55,522 nt of DNA from Phycisphaerae bacterium (GCA_029260235.1 JAJDDP010000052.1:1-55522), one strand, 5' to 3'; positions 26,252-36,077 are shown, counted from the first letter of the stretch. The notes: generated by a model from the sequence alone, not told the origin. A program made the numbers and translations.

Positions 26252-27091
26252 TCACCAACTGGCTCCGCCGCCTCCGCCGCCAAATCCACCCCCGAAGGAT
26301 CCGCCGCCAAAGCCGCCACCGCCGAATCCTCCGCCACCAAATCCACCACCGCCCCCCCAGGAAGAGTGTGAGCCGCCGCGAAGGGCACTGGACAAAACGC
26401 TACCCCAGAACAAGCCTCGCATCAGGCCGCCACCACCGCCTCCTCCACCCCAGTGATTGTGGTTACGATTCCGTCGGGCAATCACCATGAATACGACATA
26501 CAAGCCGATGAACGGGACCATCGATCCGCCGCAGATCGTCCGCTTAGACGAACGCCCGCTGTAGCGAATATCGGGAATGCCGCTCAAACTAACATTCGCC
26601 TCATCAGCCACTTTATTCGCCACCGACACGGTCAACTGAAACAGCCCGTCGGCGTATTGGCTGGATTTGAAGAACTTCTTGGCGATGCTCTTCGATAGGC
26701 TATCGCACCAGGCGTCGGGCATCGCGCCCTCTAATCCATAGCCCGTCTGGATGCGCAGCTTGCGCTCCTTCAGGGCCATTGCGATGATGCAGCCATTGTC
26801 CTTGCCTTTGACTCCGGGCTTCCAAGTGTCAGCCAAGCGCTGCGAGAAGCCAAAGATGTCCTCCCCTTCCATGCTCGGTACGGTGACCAGGATGACCGTG
26901 GCTGTGCTTTTTTGAAAAAGTTCAGCCAACCAGCCTTCCAATTGCTGCTCGACACTAGGCGGCAGCAGATTCGCCCGATCCACGACGAATTGGTTCGTCG
27001 GCCTAGGTATGCTCACCTCAGCCAAGACGGCAGAACGGAGCAACCCGATCGGCAGGAGGAACGCCAGAATGACGACTGGCCTATAGCGCAT
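26252..27091 (-). CDS. TPM-domain exported protein with Gly-rich C terminus
   Basis: 279 residues. A signal peptide is followed by a TPM domain ('FVVDRANLLPPSVEQQLEGW' to 'IQTGYGLEGAMPDAWC'), one membrane helix near residue 195, and a Gly-rich end made of 'GGGFGGG' repeats closing with 'GGASW'. This is the YgcG-like arrangement, usually paired with LemA. The start overlaps the end of the upstream gene by 11 bp, with AGGAGAG located inside that gene, so the two are translationally linked. Its function may be in membrane maintenance. Confidence 0.92.
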   Translation of the reverse strand: MRYRPVVILAFLLPIGLLRSAVLAEVSIPRPTNQFVVDRANLLPPSVEQQLEGWLAELFQKSTATVILVTVPSMEGEDIFGFSQRLADTWKPGVKGKDNGCIIAMALKERKLRIQTGYGLEGAMPDAWCDSLSKSIAKKFFKSSQYADGLFQLTVSVANKVADEANVSLSGIPDIRYSGRSSKRTICGGSMVPFIGLYVVFMVIARRNRNHNHWGGGGGGGGLMRGLFWGSVLSSALRGGSHSSWGGGGGFGGGGFGGGGFGGGSFGGGFGGGGGGASW

Positions 27092-27806
27092 CAGCCATCT
27101 CTCCTAACGCTTCTACTTCGCCGTACAGGGATTCAAACTGTGCCCAACCGTGGGCGGCGCCGGTATCCAACGCAGCCCGCACGCCGCTTAGTTTGCGATC
27201 GGTCAACTTCTCCATCCCGGCGATCACTTCGAGGGCGGGCTTGGCTTCTTTCTGCCCTTTGAGCCAGAGCAGCCCGCGAAGCGTGCGAATTAGACTTTCG
27301 CCCACCGTGGTTTCCAGCTCAGCCAACACCTTGTCCCGACCCGCCGCAGCCAGCAAGCCTTGCCGTAGGCTGATGAGCAGAACTTTCAGCTCCCGCTCAC
27401 ACTGCAAGCGGACGTGGCTAGCCTCAAACTCAAGACCGTCAAAATGGTCAGTGCCAAACAGCGTCAAGTGTTTCTGCTGAATTTCGAGCAGTTCAAGCGG
27501 AAACGTATCCAGCGATGCCTCGATGTAAGCCGGCGTCATGATCAGCGGGGCAGCGATTCTCTGCTTACCCAACTTAGCCCCATGCTCTGCCAAGCGTCGA
27601 AGAACGCCCAAGTCAACTTTCTTGAGCAATAACACGCTGCGGATCAGGCTGCGGTTGGGGTCGAAGGAACCGGCGGCAACGGCCCCAAAGAGCACCAGCG
27701 CATCAGCGTCAGCCGCCGAAATCTCTCGAAGGAGGTTGGCATACTCGAGAACCGTGTCCCGATAGGGCAGTGGTATCCGATCCAAATTGGCGATGTCCTC
27801 AGCCAT
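27081..27806 (-). CDS. Nucleotidyltransferase-like hypothetical protein linked to TPM/LemA
   Basis: 241 residues without signal or membrane segment. 'ALVLFGAVAAGSFDPNRSL' near residue 36 recalls the start of a polymerase-beta-type nucleotidyltransferase, but the usual DxD metal pair is not seen, so it may be inactive. The rest is helical ('REISAADAD', 'ETTVGESLIRTLRGLLWLKG'). It heads the leftward cluster with TPM and LemA, suggesting a shared role. Confidence 0.75.
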   Translation of the reverse strand: MAEDIANLDRIPLPYRDTVLEYANLLREISAADADALVLFGAVAAGSFDPNRSLIRSVLLLKKVDLGVLRRLAEHGAKLGKQRIAAPLIMTPAYIEASLDTFPLELLEIQQKHLTLFGTDHFDGLEFEASHVRLQCERELKVLLISLRQGLLAAAGRDKVLAELETTVGESLIRTLRGLLWLKGQKEAKPALEVIAGMEKLTDRKLSGVRAALDTGAAHGWAQFESLYGEVEALGEMADAL

Positions 27807-27967
27807 GACCGATCAAGCTCCTCGTTTGGTTGGAAGGAAGATTCCGCACCATTACTTGTGTAACCCAGCTCGAACGGGGTGGCAACTATAGAAACGGACC
27901 GAAATTGGAACCGGTGCCGCTACCCGATTCGGCACGGTAAGCAGTATAGCGTATTAGTAGGGCGGGC

Positions 27968-29620
27968 TCAGTCCATTCTCTTGGCTGATTGATCCACTCC
28001 AGCCTGATGAAGCGTGAGGCTGATCGCTTCTCCCTCACCGTCAGAAACGAAGGTGATCTGCGCTTCTACAACCTTGTAAAAGAACTTAGTCTTGGATTCG
28101 GCATAGACGGGAATAGCCGGTTGCCCAGTCAGCTGAACGGTCAGGGCATCACCCAGCAGGCGGACTTCGATGATGATGGCTGGGTTGAGTTGATACTTGC
28201 CGACATAACCCGACAAAATGCCAAGATCAACGCTCACCTCTTTGCGCTGGGCCGGTTTGAAATCGGCCGGCATCTTCGGGGCGAGAAGATCCCTGCCATT
28301 TTGGTGCAGCGTCAAGGTGGTCACACTGCCAGCCTCGTCACGACCAAACGAAATCTGGGCATCGACCACCTTGTAGTAGAACTTGTCGTCGGCGGTTGGA
28401 TAGACTTGAATCGACTCTTGCCCGCTCAACTTGACGAAGAGCTTCTTCTCGCGCTTGGTCACTTCAAAGACCCGCCCAGCCTGCATCTCGTAGAAGCCCA
28501 AGTAATCGTCGAGCTTCTCAGCAGCCAGCTCAACTGTGCGGTGGATCTTCTTGAGTTCATAATCCTTGGCTAGGAAGTGCAGCCCAAGGTCGTCAATGTC
28601 GAGCGTGGAATTGGCTAGTACGACGATCGCCCGCTTGTTTTCTCGGTCAAAGCCGCAAAAGCTGTGGTACCCACCAGTGCCGCCGTTATGCCAGATGACC
28701 TCGACGCCATGGCGGTCGAGCACATGCCAACCCAAGGCCACGGCCATTCCGGGCCCGGCGGCGTGTCGGCCAGTTTGGGCACGTTTCATGGCTGCTTGCA
28801 ATGGGCCTTCGTTCAGCTCCATGCTGGCTGCCAAGAACTTCAACATATCACCCGCCGTTGATCGAATCGCACCACAGCCAGCCAGGCAGTCGAAATCCCA
28901 ATTGGGGACGGGTGTATCGATGCTCCGCGTGTGACCGTGGGCCAGTCTCTTGGTCATCCTACGTGTCAGGGAAATCCTGGTGCTCTTCAGGCCGAGTGGT
29001 TTGCAAATGCGGTCGAGGACCAAATCCTCATAGCTGCGCTCAGCCTGGAGCGATAGCGCATGGCCCAGCAGTCCGAAAGCGAGATTCGAGTATTCGTACT
29101 GTCCACCGATGTCGCGGGGCAGGCTGTAGTCCTTCAGGAACGCATACATCATGTCAGCCGTGTACGGCGCGTACGGGTTACGCGGGTCCGGAATGATATT
29201 CGAGGGGATACGCGGCAGGGCAGAGCGGTGGTTAGCCAGATCGAGCAAGGTGATCGACTTCCCATCACGCTGTGGTACCTGCACGCCATTGGGAAGGAGA
29301 TTCTGCACAGGATCGTCGAGACCCACTACGCCGCGCTCGACCGCATCAGCCAGCAGAATGGCCGTGAAAACTTTGGTGATCGATCCAATCTCGAAGACTG
29401 TGTCTTCGTTTATCGGTCCATCGTCATCACTCGAGCGCCGGCCGACAAAGAAGAACTCCTGTTTATTGTCCGCGATGACCCCAATCGCCAAGGCTGGCGT
29501 GTCGCCGTTATCAACGTGCTGCCGCGCAGCAGCCTTGATGTCGTCTGGAATGATGGAGGCCAACGCGGCGGTGCTCAGTGTGAGCGCCGCGGCGATACTG
29601 GTGATGATGACGGTTCGCAT
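27968..29620 (-). CDS. Serine hydrolase, class C beta-lactamase/penicillin-binding fold
   Basis: 550 residues, starting at the ATG at 29620 with GGAG eight bases upstream, which gives a proper signal peptide. Active-site motifs are 'GSITK' (Ser80, Lys83), 'YSN' (177-179) and 'HNGG' in 'VIWHNGGTGGYHS'. Two tandem C-terminal domains of about 80 residues repeat the pattern 'FYYKVVDAQISF' and 'FFYKVVEAQITF', similar to DUF3471/Pab87-type domains. It probably hydrolyses D-amino peptides or esters in the periplasm. No partner gene is evident. Confidence 0.92.
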   Translation of the reverse strand: MRTVIITSIAAALTLSTAALASIIPDDIKAAARQHVDNGDTPALAIGVIADNKQEFFFVGRRSSDDDGPINEDTVFEIGSITKVFTAILLADAVERGVVGLDDPVQNLLPNGVQVPQRDGKSITLLDLANHRSALPRIPSNIIPDPRNPYAPYTADMMYAFLKDYSLPRDIGGQYEYSNLAFGLLGHALSLQAERSYEDLVLDRICKPLGLKSTRISLTRRMTKRLAHGHTRSIDTPVPNWDFDCLAGCGAIRSTAGDMLKFLAASMELNEGPLQAAMKRAQTGRHAAGPGMAVALGWHVLDRHGVEVIWHNGGTGGYHSFCGFDRENKRAIVVLANSTLDIDDLGLHFLAKDYELKKIHRTVELAAEKLDDYLGFYEMQAGRVFEVTKREKKLFVKLSGQESIQVYPTADDKFYYKVVDAQISFGRDEAGSVTTLTLHQNGRDLLAPKMPADFKPAQRKEVSVDLGILSGYVGKYQLNPAIIIEVRLLGDALTVQLTGQPAIPVYAESKTKFFYKVVEAQITFVSDGEGEAISLTLHQAGVDQSAKRMD

Positions 29621-30159
29621 GGCTCGTGCTCCAAGTACAGCTACTCGTGAATACGCGTCACGGGCGAGCATTGCTGCATGTCCGACCGCCCCCGAATGGA
29701 ATACTACTTATCACGTTGCCACCGCTTCGGTCAATCGATGACAGGCCCATCCGGTATGGCTCTGCGATTCTGACGGGTCGTGCGAGCAATCATGGCTTTT
29801 TGAGAGCATTTTGCGAGGCCCTACTGAGTCTTTGGATTGGGCGAGCCCGCGGTCAGCCGTGTTCACGAAACCAAGTGCTCAGAAAAAGGGTGCAGCGAAG
29901 GGGTGGACTGGAAAGGTTGGGCACCCAACGCCGTGGTACGACTGTAGCGGTAGAGCGAGTGGGGAGGTTCCGGCAGAGGCGAGAATCTCGGGAAAGTGCG
30001 CGCTAAGTCCGAATAACCGTGCATTGGGTTGACACCCTCATCCATGGGCGAGGTCTTATCTCAGCCGAATCTGCCCGCTATTTATCTGACCCTTTCGTTG
30101 GCTTCATTTGGAAATACCCACGCGGCCCAACTTGGGCGTCCGAGCATGTCGAACGCTTG
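29621..30159. other. Long intergenic region upstream of TSP3-repeat gene
   Basis: No credible gene is seen in this stretch or down to 30346 except the promoter-like site listed separately. The short reading frames here lack ribosome-binding sites and protein-like composition. Confidence 0.5.
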
Positions 30160-30189
30160 TTGACTAAAGTCCATGAGGGGTTATACAAT
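30160..30189 (+). promoter_or_regulatory. Sigma-70-like promoter candidate
   Basis: TTGACT (30160-30165) is followed by TATACA (30182-30187, spacer 16) overlapping TACAAT (30184-30189, spacer 18). It would start transcription near 30196, about 150 bases before the TSP3-repeat gene. A 45-codon frame beginning at 30188 overlaps the -10 and is therefore doubtful. Confidence 0.5.
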
Positions 30190-30346
30190 GACAGAACTCA
30201 TGTTTTCGAGCGAATGGCCGTTGTCCGAAGTCACGTTGGTTGACGCGTTCGCTGTATCTGGAAGATTTTCATTGAACGGGTCTACATATCAACGATCAAT
30301 GGGGCCGTTCGAGTCTGGGGCATAGTGGGATCTACAAACTGGGGGT

Positions 30347-33046
30347 ATGAGGATGATGATGCGAGATATCAAACGAGGCTTGTCGGTGTGCCAGCACATC
30401 TTGGGCGCATCGATTACGCTGAGAGGCGTGTACAAGAGCCAACGGCATGGCGTGGGGGCATGCCGAACAGCGCTTGCGCTTGGCTTGGTGCTGCTATGGT
30501 CGCCGCATTTGCGGGCGGCTGATCCTCCCGTTGATGGGACGGACACCCAAGCACCAACTGGCGATGTAGACGAGGGATTCTTTGGCGACGCGTCTATCCT
30601 GCCGCCGTCAGAGACACACTGCGGCGGAATCCTCGTCGATGACTGCAATTCAAACGGCATCGACGACGGAGCCGAGTTCGATCTGCATGGTTTGACGGCT
30701 ACTTCCAGGGGAGTCTTCGACACTGGCTCGGCCTTTAGACAATTCCATCTAATCGAGAACGATCCAGTCGAAGTCCTCTGCTCCTCTCCGCTTCAGCCGC
30801 AGGAGCTGATACTGGACGTCGATGTGGATCCGATCTCCCGCAAGATCTATGGAATCGGGCGTGTCTGTGAACCCGGTGATGGCGGGGGCGACAATTTAGG
30901 GGACGATGGCAAGATTTGCAGAGCCCAATTGTACTTAGTGTCGGTGAACGGTGATGTGACCCCAATCGGACTTCCGGGTCCACAAGTCGTGGGCGGTATC
31001 GCCTTCACTTCAGACGGAACATTGTATGGCGCGTCCTCTCTTGGCTTGATTACCATTGACCTAGCCACCGGCGCTCAATCAGTTCCGATTTGTCCGGACC
31101 AAATGGATTGCACCATGGATGCACAGGGCATGGCTGCCAATCTTGAAGACGACTCGCTCTATGCGATAGTGAGCAGCTCGCCAGGGCAGAACTTCTCGCA
31201 AGTCCTCCTGAAGTTCAATGCCGACGGTTCTTTCACATCGATTAGCCTGCTCAGGCCGAATCAGGAAGACACCACAGAGCTGTATTTTGAAGACATTGCC
31301 TTCGACCGCCTTCAAAACCCCAGCCGCCTGTATGGGGTGGGCTCAGTGACGTTCAACGATTGCGACGACTGTGATGCCGCGGTCGTCTGTGCCGGTTGCG
31401 ACACCGAGGAATGGCGTGCCCTTAAGATCAATCTGAACAGCAGCGTCGCCACCTTCAACACGCAATTCGATTTCCACATGATTGGGTTGGGCGCCAGGTA
31501 CATCGCACCCTCCGATTGCAATACGAACCGGATTCCCGACGAGTGCGAAGAGGACTGCAATACCAACGGCATTCCCGACGATTGCGACATTGCCGATGGT
31601 ACGAGCGACGATGGCAACACCAACGGTATTCCTGACGAGTGCGAAGAGGTGCCCACATGCAGCTGTCATGACGACGTCTCAGTACCGTGCCAGGATCCCA
31701 ATGGCGCAACGGTAGACTTCGGCGTGCCCGCCTACGACCCCTTCCAATGCTACTTTACCGGTACGTGTCCTGATGGCGGGATCTGCATTGAAGGATCCTG
31801 TGTTACACCAGTATTGGCAGGCACCCAAGGTGAATTTGGTTGCGCGGTCGAATGTTTCCTGGGGATGGGTAGTACGCCGGATGGCCTCGTCTCGTTGGGC
31901 AACAGCGGCATTGCTCAGTTCCCAATCGGAACTTCGGACGTGACTTGCTTCACGTTCATCGACTTCAATTCTAACGGCAACGGGAACGACAACGATCAAC
32001 CGCGCCAGACAGATGGCGGAGGGATTGAGATTATCGATTCCTGCACCTTCCAGGTTACGGTTGGCGATGGTTGCGTGCCTCCTCCTCCTCCGCCGCCGCC
32101 AGGTTGCACGGACGAGGACGCTGACGGGGTCTGCGACAACGACGACGACTGCCATGGCACCCCGGCTGGCGAGACTGTTGATGCAGTCGGTTGTTCCTGC
32201 AGCCAGCTCGATGCCGATCAGGACTCGGTCAACGATTGCGACGATCAGTGCCCCGGCGAAGACGACACGCTCGACAGCGACAACGACAGTGTCATCGACT
32301 GCCTGGATAACTGTCCCGACGCTTCCAATACCGATCAGGCTGATGGAGACGGCGATGGTGAAGGCGATGCCTGCGACAACTGCCCCGCAACCATTAACCC
32401 GGTCAACCCGCTGACTGGCCAACAAAACGACGATGACGGCGACGGCATTGGCGACGCCTGCGACAACTGTCCGGGTGACACAAATTCCGGGCAGGCTGAC
32501 GCCGACAACGATGGCCTAGGCAATGTCTGCGACGATTGCGATCTCGGGCCGAACGTTGACGCGGATCAGGATGGCGTCTTTGACGCCTGCGACCTCTGTC
32601 CCGACGATGCAGATTCGACCAACTCCGACCGCGATTTGGACATGATTGGCAATGTATGCGACAACTGCCCGAACGACGCCAACGCTGACCAGGTCGATTC
32701 CGATGGTGATGGCGTGGGCGATGTTTGCGACGTCTGTCCGGACGATGCAGATGATCAGTCTGACAGTGACGGTGACGCCGTCGGTGATGCCTGCGACAAC
32801 TGTCCAGCCATACCGAACCCAGATCAGGCTGATGAGGATGGCGACGGCGAAGGTGATGCTTGCGAGGAAGTAGAGGCAGGTGCGCCAGATCCGATAAATA
32901 CAAGCGGCGACGAGTCGCCGGAGCAGCCAGTTCCGCCAACGGGCGGTGCAGCTGGCCGCGGCTGCGGTATTTTCAACGGCGTAGCCATGATCTGCTTGCC
33001 GTTCTGCTTGCTCGGTTGGATGAGTAAGCGTCGCCGAGTCGCCTGA
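30347..33046 (+). CDS. Secreted TSP3-repeat protein with Cys/TM/Arg C-terminal signal
   Basis: Up to 899 residues; ATG codons at 30347, 30353, 30356 and 30359 are all in frame. A long N-terminal region ends in a signal segment ('LALGLVLLWSPHLRAADPP'). The middle includes a beta-propeller-like stretch ('DVDPISRKIYGIGRVC', 'GGIAFTSDGTLYGASSLG'), 'DCNTNGIPDDCDI' motifs, a run of eight Pro, and about ten TSP3 motifs ('DGDGIGDACDNCP'). The end is 'GRGCGIF', one hydrophobic helix and 'SKRRRVA', matching in layout the tails of the Cys-rich family 10 kb away. It is a candidate Ca-binding surface protein. A perfect terminator follows. Confidence 0.92.
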   Translation: MRMMMRDIKRGLSVCQHILGASITLRGVYKSQRHGVGACRTALALGLVLLWSPHLRAADPPVDGTDTQAPTGDVDEGFFGDASILPPSETHCGGILVDDCNSNGIDDGAEFDLHGLTATSRGVFDTGSAFRQFHLIENDPVEVLCSSPLQPQELILDVDVDPISRKIYGIGRVCEPGDGGGDNLGDDGKICRAQLYLVSVNGDVTPIGLPGPQVVGGIAFTSDGTLYGASSLGLITIDLATGAQSVPICPDQMDCTMDAQGMAANLEDDSLYAIVSSSPGQNFSQVLLKFNADGSFTSISLLRPNQEDTTELYFEDIAFDRLQNPSRLYGVGSVTFNDCDDCDAAVVCAGCDTEEWRALKINLNSSVATFNTQFDFHMIGLGARYIAPSDCNTNRIPDECEEDCNTNGIPDDCDIADGTSDDGNTNGIPDECEEVPTCSCHDDVSVPCQDPNGATVDFGVPAYDPFQCYFTGTCPDGGICIEGSCVTPVLAGTQGEFGCAVECFLGMGSTPDGLVSLGNSGIAQFPIGTSDVTCFTFIDFNSNGNGNDNDQPRQTDGGGIEIIDSCTFQVTVGDGCVPPPPPPPPGCTDEDADGVCDNDDDCHGTPAGETVDAVGCSCSQLDADQDSVNDCDDQCPGEDDTLDSDNDSVIDCLDNCPDASNTDQADGDGDGEGDACDNCPATINPVNPLTGQQNDDDGDGIGDACDNCPGDTNSGQADADNDGLGNVCDDCDLGPNVDADQDGVFDACDLCPDDADSTNSDRDLDMIGNVCDNCPNDANADQVDSDGDGVGDVCDVCPDDADDQSDSDGDAVGDACDNCPAIPNPDQADEDGDGEGDACEEVEAGAPDPINTSGDESPEQPVPPTGGAAGRGCGIFNGVAMICLPFCLLGWMSKRRRVA

Positions 33047-33080
33047 GGCGGTTCGAGACCTTTAGTTCTTACGTAACTTC

Positions 33081-33118
33081 GCGGCCAGGGTCGATTCATC
33101 GACCCTGGCCGCTTTCTT
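33081..33118 (+). terminator. Rho-independent terminator
   Basis: A perfect 14-bp stem, GCGGCCAGGGTCGA (33081-33094) with TCGACCCTGGCCGC (33099-33112), loop TTCA, then TTTCTT. It lies 35 bases after the TSP3-repeat gene. Confidence 0.92.
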
Positions 33119-33293
33119 GAATTACCGCTCCTTGCTTGCGATTGCGTCGCAACCCTTGGGCGCAAAGGGTAGGGGGGGATGACGTTCTGCTCCCCCACAG
33201 CCGGGCTGAGGAAGAGGCCTATTTGGCGAAGGCTGCTAGTTGGGCAGAGGACGAGGGGGCAGTTGGTTACCGATGTGTGGACTTACATCAGGT

Positions 33294-33839
33294 TCACTTG
33301 GCCAGAATCTCGGTGATCGCTCGGTAGATTTGCCGTTCCAGGGCTTTGTCTCTGCCAACCGTCTTCCAGACCGCATCTTGCTCTGGCGTACTAGCCGCCC
33401 CGCGCTCCGCTGGCGTATCGCTGGGAATGTCGCTAATGGTGTGCGATCGCTGGTACATTCGGTGAGCCCCGGATTGGTTTTCTTCTATCGAAGCTCTACA
33501 GCCGACAACTACGCCATCGCCCTCTGGCTCAATGCGGATCTCTACAGATTTGCGGACGGCTCGCTTGGACCGCAGCTTGCTGTCGAGAACGGTCGCCTTG
33601 CGGGGAGCTGATGTCAGCACCGCCGCCGTCTTTAGATAGCCTCTGCCCGGCTCGCGCACTTCGATCTTGAACCGCTCCTGCAGCGCCTGCTCGGCGGCGT
33701 CAAAAGCGTCGGCCATCTGGGCAGAGAAGTGCTGCCGCTGCATGGAAAGAGAACTTCTGGCCGGGGTCGACTCACTACAGCCGTTCAGCGACAGACCCAA
33801 GACCGCAACGATAGCAACCGTCCAGCGATGGAATTGCAT
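33294..33839 (-). CDS. Hypothetical lipoprotein
   Basis: 181 residues from the ATG at 33839, with AAGG upstream and lipobox 'SLNGC' (Cys21). The mature part starts with a helix ('QMADAFDAAEQALQERFKIE') and continues with strands ('KSVEIRIEPEGDGVVVGC'). No family is recognised. It shares strand with the aminopeptidase 180 bp upstream. Confidence 0.72.
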   Translation of the reverse strand: MQFHRWTVAIVAVLGLSLNGCSESTPARSSLSMQRQHFSAQMADAFDAAEQALQERFKIEVREPGRGYLKTAAVLTSAPRKATVLDSKLRSKRAVRKSVEIRIEPEGDGVVVGCRASIEENQSGAHRMYQRSHTISDIPSDTPAERGAASTPEQDAVWKTVGRDKALERQIYRAITEILAK

Positions 33840-34021
33840 GTACCTTCGACCCCAATCAAAAAAAACAATGACCCATTGATTGACCGCCGGGTCATTATCC
33901 CCCAATCGACTTCACAATCAAGAAACCTCGATCATGCGCACGATTTCTTGACTTGCTCACGCGTTCGATCCCGGCATGCTTTCGCCCCAGATTCGCCACA
34001 TCCCTCAGAATAACATGCGGG

Positions 34022-35455
34022 CTATGCCCGTAGGCGTTGCAGATAGTCGAGCAGCAGCCGCACGCCAAAGCCGGTTGCTCCTTGCGGGCAATAGGCCCCG
34101 GCGCTATCGATGGTGGCTACTCCGGCGATGTCCAAATGGGCCCAAGCAGTCTTGGGCTCCACAAACTGCTTCAAGAAGATCGCCCCTTGGATCGCATGCG
34201 CTTCCCGCGTGGATGAGTTCTTGAAGTCGGCGTCGGGGCTGCTTAGCAACTCCAGATACTCGTCATCCATGGGCAATTCCCATAGACGTTCGAAAGTTCG
34301 TTCACCTGCATCGACAAGTGAATCTCTGAGTTTGGGGTCATTGCAGAAAATGCCTCCACGGGTATGGCCCAGCGAGATCACCACGCCGCCGGTCAGGGTG
34401 GCTAGATCGATCATTGCTCGCGGCTTGAACTGCCGCTGGGCGTAGGTCATCGCATCGCAGAGCACCATTCTGCCTTCTGCGTCGGTGCTTACGATCTCGA
34501 CTGTCTTGCCTGCCATCGTGGTGATGATGTCGTCGGGCCTGTAAGCACCTCCGGAAATCATGTTCTCAGCCGCTGATATAATGCCAATCACTGGCACGGG
34601 AAGCTTCATGGCAGCCACGGCCTGCATGACGCCCATGACAGCCATACCGCCGCACTTGTCGTACTTCATGCCCAAGATTCCATCTTTGGGCTTGATCGAG
34701 TAGCCGCCCGTGTCAAAAGTGACAGCCTTGCCTACCAAGACGACCGGCTTGCCTTTCCCCTTGCCCGCATGTTTGATCACGATCAGGCGAGGTGGCGTAT
34801 CACTGCTCTTGCCCACTGACAAGATGCCGCCCATCTTTAATCGCGCCATCTGCTTTTCGTCGAGAACTGTGCACTTTAGCCCGTTCGACGAGCACATCGC
34901 TTTGGCTCGCTTAGCCAACGACACTGGATTGATTACATTAGGTGGTTGGTGGGAAAGTTCGCGGCAGAGGTTTACGCCTGCCGACGCCATCGCAGCTTGT
35001 CGCACGCATTGTGTGATCGCCTTGGCATTCCCAGTGACAAGCAGTTGCACCGAAGCAACCGGACGACGCTTGCTTTTCGACTTGTATTGCTCGAACCGAA
35101 AAGCACCCAACATTAACCCTTCGCAAAACGCTTCAGCCTCTGCCGGCGCGAATCCGCCACACGCTTGAGGGTCGACGGCTACTTTGGTGAGCTTGCGAGC
35201 AGCCAGCCATTTGGCGGCGTGTCCGCCGGCGCGCCGAAGTGTATCAGCCGTCCTCTTACCCTTGGCACCCATGGAAATCACGGCTGTGAGGGCGCCGTTA
35301 GATCGCAACGTGGTAACATCACCACCCAATTCACCCACCTTCAGCCCGGCCAGGTTCCCCCCTGGCGAATCCTGCGTACCCAGCGTGCCGCCAAAGGCGG
35401 GCACAATGCAATCGCCGCCTCGCCATTTTGTCCGCTGGCTAACTGATATCTTCAT
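34022..35455 (-). CDS. pepA: Leucyl aminopeptidase (M17, cytosol type)
   Basis: 477 residues. An N-terminal macro-like domain is followed by the M17 catalytic domain: 'GKAVTFDTGGYSIKPKDG', 'MKYDKCGGMAVMG', and 'STDAEGRMVLCDAMTY' carrying the two-metal ligands and catalytic Arg. It removes N-terminal residues from peptides in the cytoplasm. The ribosome-binding site GGAGA lies nine bases before the ATG. The family motif usually reads NTDAEGR; here Ser replaces Asn. Confidence 0.93.
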   Translation of the reverse strand: MKISVSQRTKWRGGDCIVPAFGGTLGTQDSPGGNLAGLKVGELGGDVTTLRSNGALTAVISMGAKGKRTADTLRRAGGHAAKWLAARKLTKVAVDPQACGGFAPAEAEAFCEGLMLGAFRFEQYKSKSKRRPVASVQLLVTGNAKAITQCVRQAAMASAGVNLCRELSHQPPNVINPVSLAKRAKAMCSSNGLKCTVLDEKQMARLKMGGILSVGKSSDTPPRLIVIKHAGKGKGKPVVLVGKAVTFDTGGYSIKPKDGILGMKYDKCGGMAVMGVMQAVAAMKLPVPVIGIISAAENMISGGAYRPDDIITTMAGKTVEIVSTDAEGRMVLCDAMTYAQRQFKPRAMIDLATLTGGVVISLGHTRGGIFCNDPKLRDSLVDAGERTFERLWELPMDDEYLELLSSPDADFKNSSTREAHAIQGAIFLKQFVEPKTAWAHLDIAGVATIDSAGAYCPQGATGFGVRLLLDYLQRLRA

Positions 35456-35756
35456 TATTGAGTCTCCGTGTCCCGGTGAAGAGGTTATCGACAGGGCCTC
35501 TCGCTACGCCCTATGAGGGCCCGATGGTAAGCGTCGCGCAGTCTCGGGGCAACGCAGGCGGCTCAGAATGTTGTCCAAACGCCTCATCCCGCACAGACGG
35601 CCCCTCGCTGGCTAGTGCCTAGGGCCGATAGCAAGTCGCGCGGAGGCCAGTCAGGGTCTGGAATCAGCATTTCAGCACTGAGAATGAGGGTTTGTCGCCC
35701 TTCGGACCTCGGCGTGCCGGAGTATGATTGGAAAGAAGTATGTTGGAGGGGTGGTT
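35456..35756. other. Divergent intergenic region, aminopeptidase / small lipoprotein
   Basis: TATGAT at about 35721-35726 could be a -10 for the small lipoprotein, but its -35 is poor. Nothing else is seen. Confidence 0.4.
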
Positions 35757-36077
35757 ATGAAGCGGTTTGCAATGTGTCTAGTGCTGGCGATGCTCGGAGC
35801 ATCGGTAGGGGGCTGTGGATCGACATTTGTTGAGCCGGGAGGGGGCCCGATGACCCGGGTAGCCCTCTTCGATGCCAGCCCTGGGTGGCCCTCTGGCCAA
35901 CATATGCAGTATAAGAGTACTTGGCCATCTACCGTCAAATACGGGGCCGTCAGCCAGCAAATCTTCTTCACCGAGCGGTTCACCGATATCCAGCACTCGG
36001 GGAATTTCGGCCGTCGGTCCCTGGACACGGTTATCCGTAGAACCGACACAATCCGTACAAGCCGATCTCTTCGATAG
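35757..36077 (+). CDS. Small hypothetical lipoprotein
   Basis: 106 residues, ATG at 35757 with GGAGGGG upstream. The lipobox is 'VGGC' (Cys20). The short mature part includes 'YGAVSQQIFFTERFTDIQ' and ends in a Thr/Arg-rich stretch. No family is recognised; it is small enough to be a periplasmic accessory factor. Confidence 0.65.
   Translation: MKRFAMCLVLAMLGASVGGCGSTFVEPGGGPMTRVALFDASPGWPSGQHMQYKSTWPSTVKYGAVSQQIFFTERFTDIQHSGNFGRRSLDTVIRRTDTIRTSRSLR

Noticed and set aside
30188-30325. 45-codon frame with GAGGGG upstream
   Set aside because: Its start overlaps the -10 of a good promoter for the next gene, so it would not be on that transcript with its ribosome-binding site; no recognisable protein pattern.
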